Shown here: piece by piece, positions 1 through 8,779 of the stretch | Numbering within the stretch: the first letter of the stretch is position 1 | Layout: each line of letters begins with the position of its first letter | Assembly (NCBI GenBank): GCA_039815685.1 | Contig: JBCBYV010000015.1 | Location: forward strand, 47,449-111,448 | Direction: 5' to 3' | Source: Thermohalobaculum sp039815685 | GTDB lineage: Bacteria; Pseudomonadota; Alphaproteobacteria; Rhodobacterales; Rhodobacteraceae | Length of the DNA: 64,000 nt | The notes under the pieces: generated by a model | The model's database searches: none | Seen by the model: only the letters and a program-made list of their open reading frames with translations | What the model was told of the DNA's origin: nothing | Translations under genes and position numbers: made by a program

Positions 1-2118
1 GGCGGTGAAGGGCACGCTGAACTCAAGCGTCTCGTCATCCTTGAAGCTGAGTGCCGCGTCGGCCGAGGTCTCGAAGCCATACATCGTGATCTCGCCACGA
101 CCGGTACGGTCGATCTGCACGCCGAAGCGCATGTCGAGATAGGCCAGCTCCGCGACCGTGTCGGCATGGCAGGGCGAGGTGATCATGAGATCGGTCTCGC
201 CGGCTGCGCGCACATCGAGCGTGATCGAGGGCGGGACCACGCAGGCAAGCTCGCTCGACGGCAGGCGGGCGACATCGATGCCCTCCGGCGCGTCGGAGAG
301 GTCGGGCCGCGCCTGATCGACACCGCCGACACCCGGGATCGGCGCGGTGATGCTGTCGGGGCTGATGGCCGTGACGCGCACATCGCGGTCCGCACCGACC
401 TCGCCGGGCTGGGCGAGCGCCTCGGGACCCGTCGTATCGATGAGCGGCAGCGTCGACATGGTGTCGCGCAGATCCATGATCTCGCGGAGCGCCTCGGTCG
501 GCTCGGCGAAGGCGATCGCCTCACCGCCGGTCGCGACGGAGCCCACGGAGAGACCCGGGTTGAGCTGCGAGGTGTCCGTATCCGGACCGGCGAGCTCCAT
601 GGTCTCGGCCCCGGCCTGGTTCGGCGCGGCGATGGCATTGGGAACCTCGACCCGCGCGAGCGCGAGCGTCGGCGTCGCCTGCCGGCCGATGGCCGACGGG
701 GCGGGTGCGACACCCTGCCCGCCGATGGAGGACGGCGCCGGGCTACCACCATTGCGGCCGATGGCGACGGCACCGCTGCCGGGCAGCGACGGGGCGCTCA
801 GGCCTGCGCCGCTCGAGGCGAGCGCCGGGCCGGAGGGCGCGGTCACGGAACCGCCGAGCGACGGGCTCTGACCGGGACGCGAAGGCTGCTGAGCGGCAAT
901 CCCGGCAAGCGTAGGCGAGGACGGCGCGGAGCCGCCGATGCTCGGCGCGGAGGGCACCGCAATACCGCCGGCAGTCGTGCTCGGTACGGCAGGCGTCGGC
1001 GTGGACGGTGCCGGCACGGAAGGCGACGGTGCGGAAGGCGACGCGCCGGCAGACGGCGTGTTGCCCGAAGTGCCGGTGGTCGGACGCGTCGGGCGCACGG
1101 TGCCGGGCTGCCGCGGTGCGCCGGGCTGTGCAAGCGCGAGCGCCGGACCGCTGGGTGCCGTGCCCTGCGCAGGACGGGACCCGGGACGGGACGGAGCGGA
1201 GATCGTCGGCACGCTGCCCGCAGGACGGCCGACCGAAGACGGCGCGCTGGGCGCGGTAAGGCCCGCGAGCGCACCCGGCGATGCCGGCCGTGCAGTCCCG
1301 CCGGAGCTGGGCGCTGAGCGGCCCGGCAGGGACGGCGCAGAAGGAGCCGCGCTGCCACCGATGGTCGGCGCGCTGTCGGCGAGGGCGAGACCGCTGTCGA
1401 GCCCACCGCCGATCTGGGGCGCGCGAAGACCGCCGATCTGCGGCGCGGACGGGCTGCCCGCACGGCTCGGCGCCGCGGGCCGGTTGCTGCCCGGCGCGCT
1501 CGGCCGTGGCGCAGCGGCGACGGTCGTCGTCTCGGTCGTCGGCGCGCGCGGCTGCTCCGCACCGCCAGAGATCACGATGGAAGGCAGCGGACGCGCCGGA
1601 GCCGTATTGCGCTCAACGCCGAGGGCGGTCGTCTCCTGATCCGCGGACGGCGCCTCGAGCGTCGGGCTCGCGAGCACGATTCCGCCACCCCGCGCCGGCT
1701 CGGGCGCATTCCGCGTCCCCGTCGCGCCGATGACGCTGACGACGACAACGCCGGGCTCGAGATCGTCGCGATCCTCGATCGTGTAGGTAATCTTCTGTGT
1801 CGCCTCGCAGTCATTCTCCGCGAGGAACTGCAGGGCGCCGCCCTGAACGAAGACCCGACCGCAGCCCGGCTGCGTCAGGACTGCAAGCTTTTCCTCATCA
1901 CCCTCGGCAAAGCCCGTGTCGTTCGCGAGGACATCGATGCGCGTCAGCGTATCGGGCGCGACACTAACCTCGTCCGGCCGAAGGGCGAGTGTCGTCGCAT
2001 CGCCGGAGCCATCGCCGAAGAAGTCGGCGACAAGATCCTGGCGCTGGACGAGCGTCCCGATGGCGAGCATCAGCACGATGCCGCTCAAGATCGAGATCAT
2101 CCGATCGTCTTTAAACAC
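1..2118 (-). CDS. Membrane-anchored Pro/Ser/Ala-rich protein with Ig/cadherin-like domain (partial, 3' end outside window)
   Basis: An open frame of 706 codons runs off the left edge, so the C-terminus is missing. The proposed start is GTG at 2118, preceded by a GAGGG Shine-Dalgarno at good spacing; an in-frame ATG lies seven codons in. Residues ~8-23 form one hydrophobic segment (signal anchor). Residues ~45-135 resemble the bacterial Ig/cadherin-like repeats that carry a VLANDTG motif. Residues ~140-560 are low complexity, with many short units of the type PSAP-x(2-5)-IGG or PSxPxxxG. The last ~145 residues are ordinary sequence ending in the window edge. I do not recognise a named family. 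A periplasmic, extended linker protein is an inference from this layout. It is divergent from the gene at 2301. Confidence 0.75.
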   Translation of the reverse strand, partial: MFKDDRMISILSGIVLMLAIGTLVQRQDLVADFFGDGSGDATTLALRPDEVSVAPDTLTRIDVLANDTGFAEGDEEKLAVLTQPGCGRVFVQGGALQFLAENDCEATQKITYTIEDRDDLEPGVVVVSVIGATGTRNAPEPARGGGIVLASPTLEAPSADQETTALGVERNTAPARPLPSIVISGGAEQPRAPTTETTTVAAAPRPSAPGSNRPAAPSRAGSPSAPQIGGLRAPQIGGGLDSGLALADSAPTIGGSAAPSAPSLPGRSAPSSGGTARPASPGALAGLTAPSAPSSVGRPAGSVPTISAPSRPGSRPAQGTAPSGPALALAQPGAPRQPGTVRPTRPTTGTSGNTPSAGASPSAPSPSVPAPSTPTPAVPSTTAGGIAVPSAPSIGGSAPSSPTLAGIAAQQPSRPGQSPSLGGSVTAPSGPALASSGAGLSAPSLPGSGAVAIGRNGGSPAPSSIGGQGVAPAPSAIGRQATPTLALARVEVPNAIAAPNQAGAETMELAGPDTDTSQLNPGLSVGSVATGGEAIAFAEPTEALREIMDLRDTMSTLPLIDTTGPEALAQPGEVGADRDVRVTAISPDSITAPIPGVGGVDQARPDLSDAPEGIDVARLPSSELACVVPPSITLDVRAAGETDLMITSPCHADTVAELAYLDMRFGVQIDRTGRGEITMYGFETSADAALSFKDDETLEFSVPFTA

Positions 2119-2300
2119 GTCAGACCACCCTCAGTTCACCCCAGCGCGCGGCTCTACCCCAGTCACCGCGCACATTCCACCCCGGCTGAAAGCCGCCGCA
2201 CAAGTTAGCAGTGCAGCAGAAGCTTTTCTAGTCGCTCCTCGCTTGACCCCACACGCTCACGCCCCAACCTGCCCGACGCCCGCCGGGAAGGAGACCAGCC

Positions 2301-4613
2301 ATGAAGTTTGGAATCGGCCAGCACGTGCAACGTGTAGAGGATTTGAGGCTTTTGCGTGGCGAGGGCGCCTATGTCGATGACCTCACGCTGCCGGGCCAGG
2401 CGCATGCCGCACTCCTCCGATCCCCGGTAGCCCATGGCCGGGTGGTCGCGGTCGACGCGGCGGCGGCGCGGGAGATGCCCGGCGTGCTGCTGATCTGGAC
2501 CCATGCGGATATCGATGGCCGGCTTGCCCCACTCGGCAGCGAAGTCCCCTTACAACATGAAATTGCTAACGTTTCGGTAACGCATCTGGCGAGCGACAGG
2601 GTGCGCTATGTGGGCCAGCCGCTCGCCTTCATCGTAGCCGAGAGCCGGGCGGCGGCCGAGGACGCGGCGGAGGCCATCGAGGTCGATATCGAGGAGCTGC
2701 CGGCGGTCGTCGATCCGGTCGCGGCACTTGCCGCCGGCGCCGCCGAATTGCACGCCGCGGCCCCTGGCAATCTCGCCTACGCCTATGAATGTGGCGACGA
2801 GGCGGCGACCGATGCCGCTTTCGCGGGAGCGGCGCGAGTCGTGCGCGTGCCGGTTGTGAACCAGCGCGTCGTCGTGTCCTCGATCGAGCCACGCTGTATC
2901 AACGTGGCATATCATAGGGATACGGAGCGTTGGGAAGCCTGGACATCGAGTCAGGGCGTCTTCGGTATGCGCGCCAAGATCGCCAAGGCGCTGGGGGTCG
3001 CGCCGGAGCGGGTGCGGGTGCACACGGGCGATGTCGGCGGCGCCTTCGGCATGAAGCTGATGGACCACCCGGAATACGCGCTCTGTGCCATGGCCGCCGA
3101 GGATCTGGATCGGCCCGTGAAATGGGTCGGGAGCCGGAGTGAGTCGTTCCTCTCGGACGCGCAGGGGCGGGACATGCGGGGCGAGGTCGAGGGCGCCTTC
3201 GACGCGGATGGGCGCTGCCTTGCGATGCGCATGCGCACGGTCTCGGGCATCGGCTCGCATTTCTCGACCGCCGGCGCGGCAGTGCACACGATCTTCTCCG
3301 CGCCCCTCCTCGGCGGGCTCTACGCCATCGACGCGATGCATGTCTCGGTGCGCGGGGCCTTCCTCAACACACCGCCGACGGACGCCTATCGCGGCGCGGG
3401 CCGGCCCGAGACGATCTACGCGACCGAGCGGCTGATGGAGGCGGCGGCGCGGGCGTTCGGGATGGACCGTGCGGCCTTCCGCCGGCTGAACCTGCTCAGC
3501 ACCGAGCAGCTGCCCCATCCCTCCCCCGGCGGTCTAACCTTCGAGAGCCTCGACTGCGCCCGCGTGCTCGATCGGGCGCTGGAGATGGCGGATTACGCAG
3601 GCTTCGAGGCCCGGGCGGCGGAGGCCGCCGCGCGCGGACGCCTGCGGGGGATCGGCGTCACCTACTATTTCGAGCGCACCGGCGGCGGCCCGGTCGAGCA
3701 CACCAAGTTCGAGCTCGAGGGCGACAGCCCGGAAAGCGCCGTCCTGCGGATCCGAATCGGTACTCAGGGCTCCGGGCAGGGGCACGAGACGGCCTGGGCG
3801 CAGATCGCGCACGAGACGCTCGGCCTCGCGCTTGACCAGATCGTCGTGATGCCGGGCGACAGCGACGGTCTGCCGGGCGGGGGCGGCACGGGTGGCTCGC
3901 GCTCGACCGTGAAGGCGGGCCAGGTTCTGCCAGTGGCCGCCGACAGGCTGATCGAGGCAGGGCGGGCGCAGGCGGCGGAGATGCTGGAGGCGGCCGACAC
4001 GGATATCGAATACGATGCCGAGGCCGCGGCCTATCGTATCGCCGGGACCGACCGGACGGTGGACATCGCGGCCGTGGCCGCTGCGGCGGGCGGGCTCGAT
4101 GCGGCCGCAGATGTGAACGAGGCGAACACCACCTTCCCGAACGGCTGCCATATCTGCGAGGCCGAGGTGGACCCCGAGACCGGCACCGTGGCGCTCGTCG
4201 CCTACACCATCGTCGATGACTTCGGCCGGATGATTAACCCGATGCTGGTCGAGGGGCAGGTGCATGGCGGCATCGTGCAGGGGCTCGGTCAGGCGCTCTG
4301 CGAAGCCGCGGTCTGGGACGACGAGACCGGCCAGCCGCTCACGGGCAGCTTCATGGATTACGCGCTGCCCCGCGCCGGCGACGTGCCGCATTTCGAGCTA
4401 GCCTTCGAGGAGATCCCGACCCCCACCAACCCCCTCGGCGTGAAGGGCTGTGGGGAAGCGGGCAGCGTCGGCGGCATCCCGGCAGGCTCGCTCGCGGTGC
4501 TCGACGCGCTCTGGCGCGCGGGCGTGCGCGAGGAGCTGCAGACGCCCTATACCCCGCTCAAGGTCTGGCAGGCGCTGCAGAACGCCGAGGCGGATCGGGT
4601 CGCGGCGGAGTAA
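2301..4613 (+). CDS. Xanthine dehydrogenase/CO dehydrogenase-family molybdopterin-binding subunit (CoxL-like, form II)
   Basis: This 770-residue protein matches the large molybdenum-cofactor subunit of the xanthine oxidase family, which hydroxylates an organic substrate at a Mo centre. The active-site loop reads AYRGAGR at residues 362-368. That is the form II signature; true CO dehydrogenase (form I) has a Cys-containing loop. The catalytic glutamate motif VKGCGE lies at residues 714-719. The ATG follows a GGGAAGGAG ribosome site. Family members normally sit with FAD (CoxM-like) and 2Fe-2S (CoxS-like) subunits, but neither is next to it here: upstream is a divergent unrelated gene and downstream a DUF2235 protein. 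The substrate cannot be told from sequence; CO as substrate is unlikely. Confidence 0.88.
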   Translation: MKFGIGQHVQRVEDLRLLRGEGAYVDDLTLPGQAHAALLRSPVAHGRVVAVDAAAAREMPGVLLIWTHADIDGRLAPLGSEVPLQHEIANVSVTHLASDRVRYVGQPLAFIVAESRAAAEDAAEAIEVDIEELPAVVDPVAALAAGAAELHAAAPGNLAYAYECGDEAATDAAFAGAARVVRVPVVNQRVVVSSIEPRCINVAYHRDTERWEAWTSSQGVFGMRAKIAKALGVAPERVRVHTGDVGGAFGMKLMDHPEYALCAMAAEDLDRPVKWVGSRSESFLSDAQGRDMRGEVEGAFDADGRCLAMRMRTVSGIGSHFSTAGAAVHTIFSAPLLGGLYAIDAMHVSVRGAFLNTPPTDAYRGAGRPETIYATERLMEAAARAFGMDRAAFRRLNLLSTEQLPHPSPGGLTFESLDCARVLDRALEMADYAGFEARAAEAAARGRLRGIGVTYYFERTGGGPVEHTKFELEGDSPESAVLRIRIGTQGSGQGHETAWAQIAHETLGLALDQIVVMPGDSDGLPGGGGTGGSRSTVKAGQVLPVAADRLIEAGRAQAAEMLEAADTDIEYDAEAAAYRIAGTDRTVDIAAVAAAAGGLDAAADVNEANTTFPNGCHICEAEVDPETGTVALVAYTIVDDFGRMINPMLVEGQVHGGIVQGLGQALCEAAVWDDETGQPLTGSFMDYALPRAGDVPHFELAFEEIPTPTNPLGVKGCGEAGSVGGIPAGSLAVLDALWRAGVREELQTPYTPLKVWQALQNAEADRVAAE

Positions 4614-4720
4614 CCCTGTGCGGAGGGAGCAGGGATCAAGATTCGTGAGGTAACGCGCGGGTCACGCAATCCTCACGCAACGGCAATGGCAGTCCCTTAA
4701 GGATGCTCCCATCTGGCAGT

Positions 4721-4735
4721 CATGATAGTATCATG
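4721..4735. promoter_or_regulatory. Perfect 15-bp palindrome upstream of the DUF2235 gene
   Basis: CATGATA-G-TATCATG is a perfect inverted repeat with a one-base centre, ending 22 bases before the chosen start of the DUF2235 gene. It could be an operator. TATCAT within it could also act as a -10 box, but I see no convincing -35. The role is inferred only from symmetry and position. Confidence 0.3.
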
Positions 4736-4757
4736 CGGGAGTGGATCGGGGAGTAGC

Positions 4758-5816
4758 ATGGGCGCCGACGGCAAGAGCGTGAGACCAACGAAGAATCTGG
4801 TCTTCATCTCGGACGGCACGCTCAGCTCGGACGAGCCGGGGGCGCGCAGCAATGCGGGGCGTCTCGCAGCCCTTCTCGCCGAACTCGGTCCCAGCGCCGA
4901 GCAACTGGTCCACTACGATCGCGGGGTGCAGGGTACTGGGCTCACGCGCTGGCTGAACGCCGCGACGGGGCTCGGCATCGATTACACGATCCGCGACGGC
5001 TATGAGTTCCTGGCCAGCCGCTATCGGCCCGGCGACCGGATCTTCCTTCTCGGCTATTCGCGGGGCGCCTATGCCGTGCGGCTCCTCGCGGGCATGATCG
5101 GCGATGTCGGGCTCCTGCGAAGCGAGGCTGCGACCGAGCGCAATCTGGTGGCCGCCTTCCGCCGGTTTCTCTGCAAGACGCAGGCCGGCGGGCCCGCGGG
5201 ACGGCGGGCGTTTCGCGAGGCGCATTGCCACGAGCATGTGCCGGTCGAGATGGTCGGCGCTTGGGACACGGTGCGCGCGCTCGGCCTGACGCTGCCGGGG
5301 TTCTCGTGGCTCGCACCGCTCGCCGCGCGGTTCCGCGACGATGCGCTGCCCGAGCATGTGCGGAACGGCTATCAGGCGCTGGCGCTCGACGAGGACCGGC
5401 TCGCCTTCCGCCCGCGGCTCTGGCGGGGGAGCCGGGACTGGCGCGGACGGCTCGAGCAGGTCTGGTTTCCTGGCTGCCATGGCGATGTGGGCGGCGAGGT
5501 GCGGCATTGGCCGGCGGCCCGCCCGCTAGCGAATATACCGCTCAACTGGATGCTGCGCCGGGCGGAGCGCCATGGTCTCATATTGCCGGATGATTGGGCC
5601 GCGCGCTTTCCCGAGGATGCCACGGCCGAGAGCTCGGCAGATCGCACGGCGCTCTCCCGCGCCTTCGTCCTGCGCCAGCCGCGGCAAACGGGCCGGGGCG
5701 ACGGCGAGGCGATGCATCTGAGCGTCCAGGTCAGGATGAGTGCCCTGCCCGACTACGCCGACCGCCACGCAGGCGACGTTCCCGACCCTGACGATACCGG
5801 CCACGCCGCGGCCTGA
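4758..5816 (+). CDS. DUF2235 domain alpha/beta hydrolase
   Basis: The protein (352 residues) is a DUF2235 member, an alpha/beta-hydrolase-like family that includes type VI secretion phospholipase effectors (Tle1) and many proteins of unknown role. Visible family motifs are FISDGT near the N-terminus, VHYDRGVQGTG, the nucleophile elbow GYSRG with Ser101, MVGAWDTV and FPGCHGDVGG with the distal acid/His. I chose ATG 4758 because GGGGAG precedes it; an upstream in-frame ATG at 4722 lies inside a palindrome. No signal peptide, VgrG, Hcp or immunity gene is nearby, so a secreted-effector role is not supported. Cytoplasmic esterase or phospholipase activity is inference. Confidence 0.85.
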   Translation: MGADGKSVRPTKNLVFISDGTLSSDEPGARSNAGRLAALLAELGPSAEQLVHYDRGVQGTGLTRWLNAATGLGIDYTIRDGYEFLASRYRPGDRIFLLGYSRGAYAVRLLAGMIGDVGLLRSEAATERNLVAAFRRFLCKTQAGGPAGRRAFREAHCHEHVPVEMVGAWDTVRALGLTLPGFSWLAPLAARFRDDALPEHVRNGYQALALDEDRLAFRPRLWRGSRDWRGRLEQVWFPGCHGDVGGEVRHWPAARPLANIPLNWMLRRAERHGLILPDDWAARFPEDATAESSADRTALSRAFVLRQPRQTGRGDGEAMHLSVQVRMSALPDYADRHAGDVPDPDDTGHAAA

Positions 5817-5854
5817 CCCAGAAATCCCGGCAAGGATCTCCACCCCGCGCCGAG

Positions 5855-5900
5855 CAAGAACCTTGCAAGGTTCTTGCAAATTCCTTGCAAGGAATTTGCC
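5855..5900. repeat. Two tandem perfect 24-bp palindromes between convergent genes
   Basis: Positions 5855-5878 and 5877-5900 are each perfect 24-bp palindromes. They share two bases and the same core CCTTGCAAGG; the half-site is GCAAGAACCTTG in the first and GCAAATTCCTTG in the second. The centres are 22 bp apart, about two helical turns. They lie between the stops of the convergent DUF2235 and LysE genes, where a bidirectional terminator would be expected, but no T-tract follows. A dimeric protein-binding site or REP-like element is also possible. Confidence 0.75.
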
Positions 5901-5914
5901 GCGTGCCGGCGGCG

Positions 5915-6550
5915 TCAGGGTGGAAGGAGAGCGCCGATCACGCGGGTCCAGAGGGTCAGGGAAAGGCCGGCGAAGAAGAGCGCGACGCCGGCAGTGATCC
6001 AGCGGCCAGCACGGGCATAGGCGGCGGCGGCCGCGCGGGTGGAGAAGGCGATCGCATAGACGGCGTGGCCGAGGCTCGCCACCACCGCCGATCCGACCAC
6101 CATGACGGCGATGGCTTCGGGCGTCGCCTCCCCTGCCGGGAATATCCCGACCAGCACGAGCCAGGTGGTGAGCGCCTTGGGGTTCGCAGCCAGCACGCCC
6201 AGGGTCAGGAGGAATGCCTCGCGCGGCGACATGAGCCGCCCTTCCGTGGCGGCCGCCCCCCAGCGCCAGGCGGCGAGCGCATAGCGGCGCGCGAAGATGA
6301 GGAGAAGCGTCGCACCGACGGCGGTCAGCGCGATGGGCAGCCATGGGACCTGCCGGAACGCCACCGCCGCCCCCACCAGCGCCAGCGTCGCCCAGGCGAG
6401 CACCCCGATCGCGATCGCTGGCACCACCGCCAGCGCCACCCGCCGGCCCGAGCCGAGCGCGATGGCGATGGTGTTGAAGACGTTCGGCCCGGGGCTGAGG
6501 ATATTGCCGGCAAAGACGGCCCAGGCCGTCAGCATCTCGGCCCAGGGCAC
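5915..6550 (-). CDS. LysE/RhtB family amino-acid exporter
   Basis: This 211-residue membrane protein has about six hydrophobic segments and the LysE/RhtB N-terminal signature SPGPNVF near residues 19-25. The family exports amino acids or their analogues across the inner membrane by secondary transport. The start is GTG at 6550 with GAGAGGG just upstream; there is no ATG before residue 6. It is the last gene of a minus-strand run (MFS, GST, LysE) and follows the GST stop by 19 bases, so co-transcription is likely. The substrate is unknown. Confidence 0.87.
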   Translation of the reverse strand: MPWAEMLTAWAVFAGNILSPGPNVFNTIAIALGSGRRVALAVVPAIAIGVLAWATLALVGAAVAFRQVPWLPIALTAVGATLLLIFARRYALAAWRWGAAATEGRLMSPREAFLLTLGVLAANPKALTTWLVLVGIFPAGEATPEAIAVMVVGSAVVASLGHAVYAIAFSTRAAAAAYARAGRWITAGVALFFAGLSLTLWTRVIGALLPP

Positions 6551-6569
6551 GCCCTCTCGACCGCGGCGG

Positions 6570-7181
6570 TCAGGCTTTCGGAGCCGTCATCAGCATCGGC
6601 GGCGTCTCGCGGAAATCATCGTACCACTCCGCAAGCTTCGGCGCCTTGCCCCGCCAGCCGACCACGCCCTGAAAGCGCAGATCCATGTAGCCGAGGGCGC
6701 AAGCGAGCGCGATCTGATCGATGGTGAGGTCGTCCTTGGTGACAGCCGCCGCCTCCGCCTCGAAGGCGGCCAGCATGCGCTCGATCTTGCCGAGATAGGC
6801 ATCCGTGATGGCGCCCATGCGCATGCCCTCGGGGCGCAGCCGGGTCTCGTAGACGGCGAGGATGCCCGCCTCCATCATGCCGTCGGCCATGCTCTCCCGC
6901 GTCAGCACCGCGAACTCCTCCGCCCCCGTCGGATAGAAGCCTCCGCCCGAGCGCTGGTCGAGATAGCGGGTGATCACCTTGCTGTCGTGGATCGCGTGGC
7001 CGTCATCCGTGATGAGCACCGGGATCTTGCCCACGGGGTTCGCGCCCGTGACGAGCTTGTTCGGGTCGAGCGGCGTGCCGGCGGCAGGCACCAGCTGCAC
7101 ATCGTTCATCATGTCCCGGAGGTAGAGGACCAGCATGCATTTCCGCACGAAGGGCGAGGTGGGAGAGAAGTAGAGCTTCAC
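6570..7181 (-). CDS. Glutathione S-transferase family protein
   Basis: The 203-residue product has the usual GST layout: an N-terminal thioredoxin-like domain (residues ~1-75) with SPTSPFVRK at the glutathione site, the cis-proline motif GKIPVL, and DSKVITRYLD, followed by an all-helical C-terminal domain. These enzymes conjugate glutathione to electrophiles or act as thiol reductases in the cytoplasm. The start is GTG at 7181, overlapping the MFS stop by four bases (GTGA), so translation is probably coupled. Its exact substrate class cannot be assigned from the sequence. Confidence 0.88.
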   Translation of the reverse strand: MKLYFSPTSPFVRKCMLVLYLRDMMNDVQLVPAAGTPLDPNKLVTGANPVGKIPVLITDDGHAIHDSKVITRYLDQRSGGGFYPTGAEEFAVLTRESMADGMMEAGILAVYETRLRPEGMRMGAITDAYLGKIERMLAAFEAEAAAVTKDDLTIDQIALACALGYMDLRFQGVVGWRGKAPKLAEWYDDFRETPPMLMTAPKA

Positions 7182-8485
7182 GTTGGTCTCCTTTCGGGGG
7201 TCTCCGGCGCCGGCCGGCCGCGGTTCGTCCGCGGGTCTCCCGTCTCCTGGTCGGGGCTGCCGCCATCGTCCTGGCGGCCCTTGAAGAGGCTTGCGAGCAC
7301 CATGGAGGTGCGCGGCGTATAGGCATAGGGCGCCGTCGGGCGACGGCCCTCCCTGCGGGTCATACGATAGAGCGCGAAGAGGATCAGCAAAAGATGTGCG
7401 CCGGCGATGAAGAGAAACATCGCCCCCGGCCCGTAGAGCCCGATCAGCCGGGCGGCGATGGCCGGCGCGAAGATGGCGCCGACCGAGAAGAAGAAGATGA
7501 TGGAGGCGTTGAGATCGACCACGAAATCGGGCTCGGCATAGTCATTGGCGAGGGCCGCAGCGACCGAGTAGATCGGGAAGGCCGTGAGCCCGAAGATGAA
7601 GGCGCCGGCATAGATGCCGCTGACATCCCCCTGACCGATGCCGAGAGCGATCCAGACGCAGCCGGCAATCGCGATGGCCGAAAGCCCCATCAGCACGTGG
7701 CGACGGTCGAATTTGTCTGCGATCCAGCCGACCGGGTACTGCGCCGCCACGCCACCGAAGATCGCGGCGGAGAGAAAGATGGCGATCTGCCCCTGCTCGA
7801 GCCCGTTCTCGAGGGCGTAGATGGGTCCTGCCATCCGAAAGGCGGCCCCCGAGAGGGCGGCCACGATGACACCCGCCATGGCGGAGGGGGAGAGGCGCCA
7901 GGCCGCCATGGGCCGCAGCCGTGGCGGCACGGGCGTGGCGGGTGCCGCGCGCTTCGAGAGCGCAAGCGGCAGCAGGCATAGGCAGCAGAAGACCGCGATG
8001 ATGTTGTAGGCGACGAAGACCGAGGGATCGAGCACCGCGATGATCCCCTGTGCCGCGATCTGGCCCATGAGGTCGACCACGCGAAAGACGCCGTAGACGC
8101 GCCCCCGGCTCTCGTTCGGGGTCTTCGCCTGCAGCCAGCTCTCGATCACCGTGTAGGCCGCGGCGATGGCAACGCCCGTCAGGGCACGCAGGCACATCCA
8201 GGCGACCGGCCCCTCGATCACCGGATGCAGAAGCGCACCCGTCGCCCCGATAGCGGCCGCGGCCGCAAAGCAGCGCGAATGCCCGACCGTGCCGATGAAG
8301 CGCGGCGTGAGATAGCAGCCGATCAGGAAGCCCGCGAAATGGCCCGAGCCGAGAAGCCCGATCTCGGCCGGGCTCCACCCCCGCTCCGCCCCCGCCAGCA
8401 CGTCGAGCGGACCGAGCGAGCCCGAGCCGAGCTGCACGAGAAAGATCGAGAGGAAGAGTGCTGCGAAAGAGATCAGGGTGGTCAT
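7178..8485 (-). CDS. MFS transporter (YcaD-like)
   Basis: The protein has about twelve transmembrane segments and a major facilitator layout. A conserved stretch after TM4 (ESWLQAKTPNESRGRVYG) is typical of the YcaD-like MFS branch. I prefer ATG 8485, which gives an N-terminus beginning directly with TM1; GTG 8494 is three codons upstream and neither has a strong ribosome site. The C-terminal ~55 residues are hydrophilic and low complexity. It is the first gene of the MFS-GST-LysE operon and overlaps GST by four bases. The combination of GST with two exporters suggests detoxification, but that is inference. Confidence 0.85.
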   Translation of the reverse strand: MTTLISFAALFLSIFLVQLGSGSLGPLDVLAGAERGWSPAEIGLLGSGHFAGFLIGCYLTPRFIGTVGHSRCFAAAAAIGATGALLHPVIEGPVAWMCLRALTGVAIAAAYTVIESWLQAKTPNESRGRVYGVFRVVDLMGQIAAQGIIAVLDPSVFVAYNIIAVFCCLCLLPLALSKRAAPATPVPPRLRPMAAWRLSPSAMAGVIVAALSGAAFRMAGPIYALENGLEQGQIAIFLSAAIFGGVAAQYPVGWIADKFDRRHVLMGLSAIAIAGCVWIALGIGQGDVSGIYAGAFIFGLTAFPIYSVAAALANDYAEPDFVVDLNASIIFFFSVGAIFAPAIAARLIGLYGPGAMFLFIAGAHLLLILFALYRMTRREGRRPTAPYAYTPRTSMVLASLFKGRQDDGGSPDQETGDPRTNRGRPAPETPERRPT

Positions 8486-8779
8486 TGGGGGCACTCACGG
8501 GGCGGGCGCGCTCACGGGGCGATAGGGGCGCATAGTATGTCCGAAGTGATCGGGAAAGACCGTCGCTAAAGCGACACCGGGGGCGCCTGCCTCGCCCGAG
8601 AGCGCTTCTGCCCAACCGATCGCCGCTACAGGCGCCGCCCGCCGGAGCGGCGGGCGCGCACCGCTACCCCACGCATCGGCGGATAGAGAACCGGATCGCG
8701 TCAAAATGGGGGGCGCGACGGCACGTCCGGGCAAGGTGCCTTGCCGGGTCGTCTGCAGGCTTGCTAATTGCAACTTGGA

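Noticed and set aside
166..1317. Long plus-strand Arg/Gly-rich frame opposite the left-edge gene
   Set aside because: It is the complement of the PSAP/IGG repeat region. Its composition (very Arg-rich, no domain) is typical of a shadow frame in GC-rich DNA.
2301..4613. Aerobic CO dehydrogenase large subunit (CoxL)
   Set aside because: The active-site loop is AYRGAGR, not the Cys-containing form I loop, and no coxMS genes are present.
4758..5816. Type VI secretion phospholipase effector
   Set aside because: Although DUF2235 includes Tle1, no VgrG, Hcp, PAAR or immunity gene is nearby.
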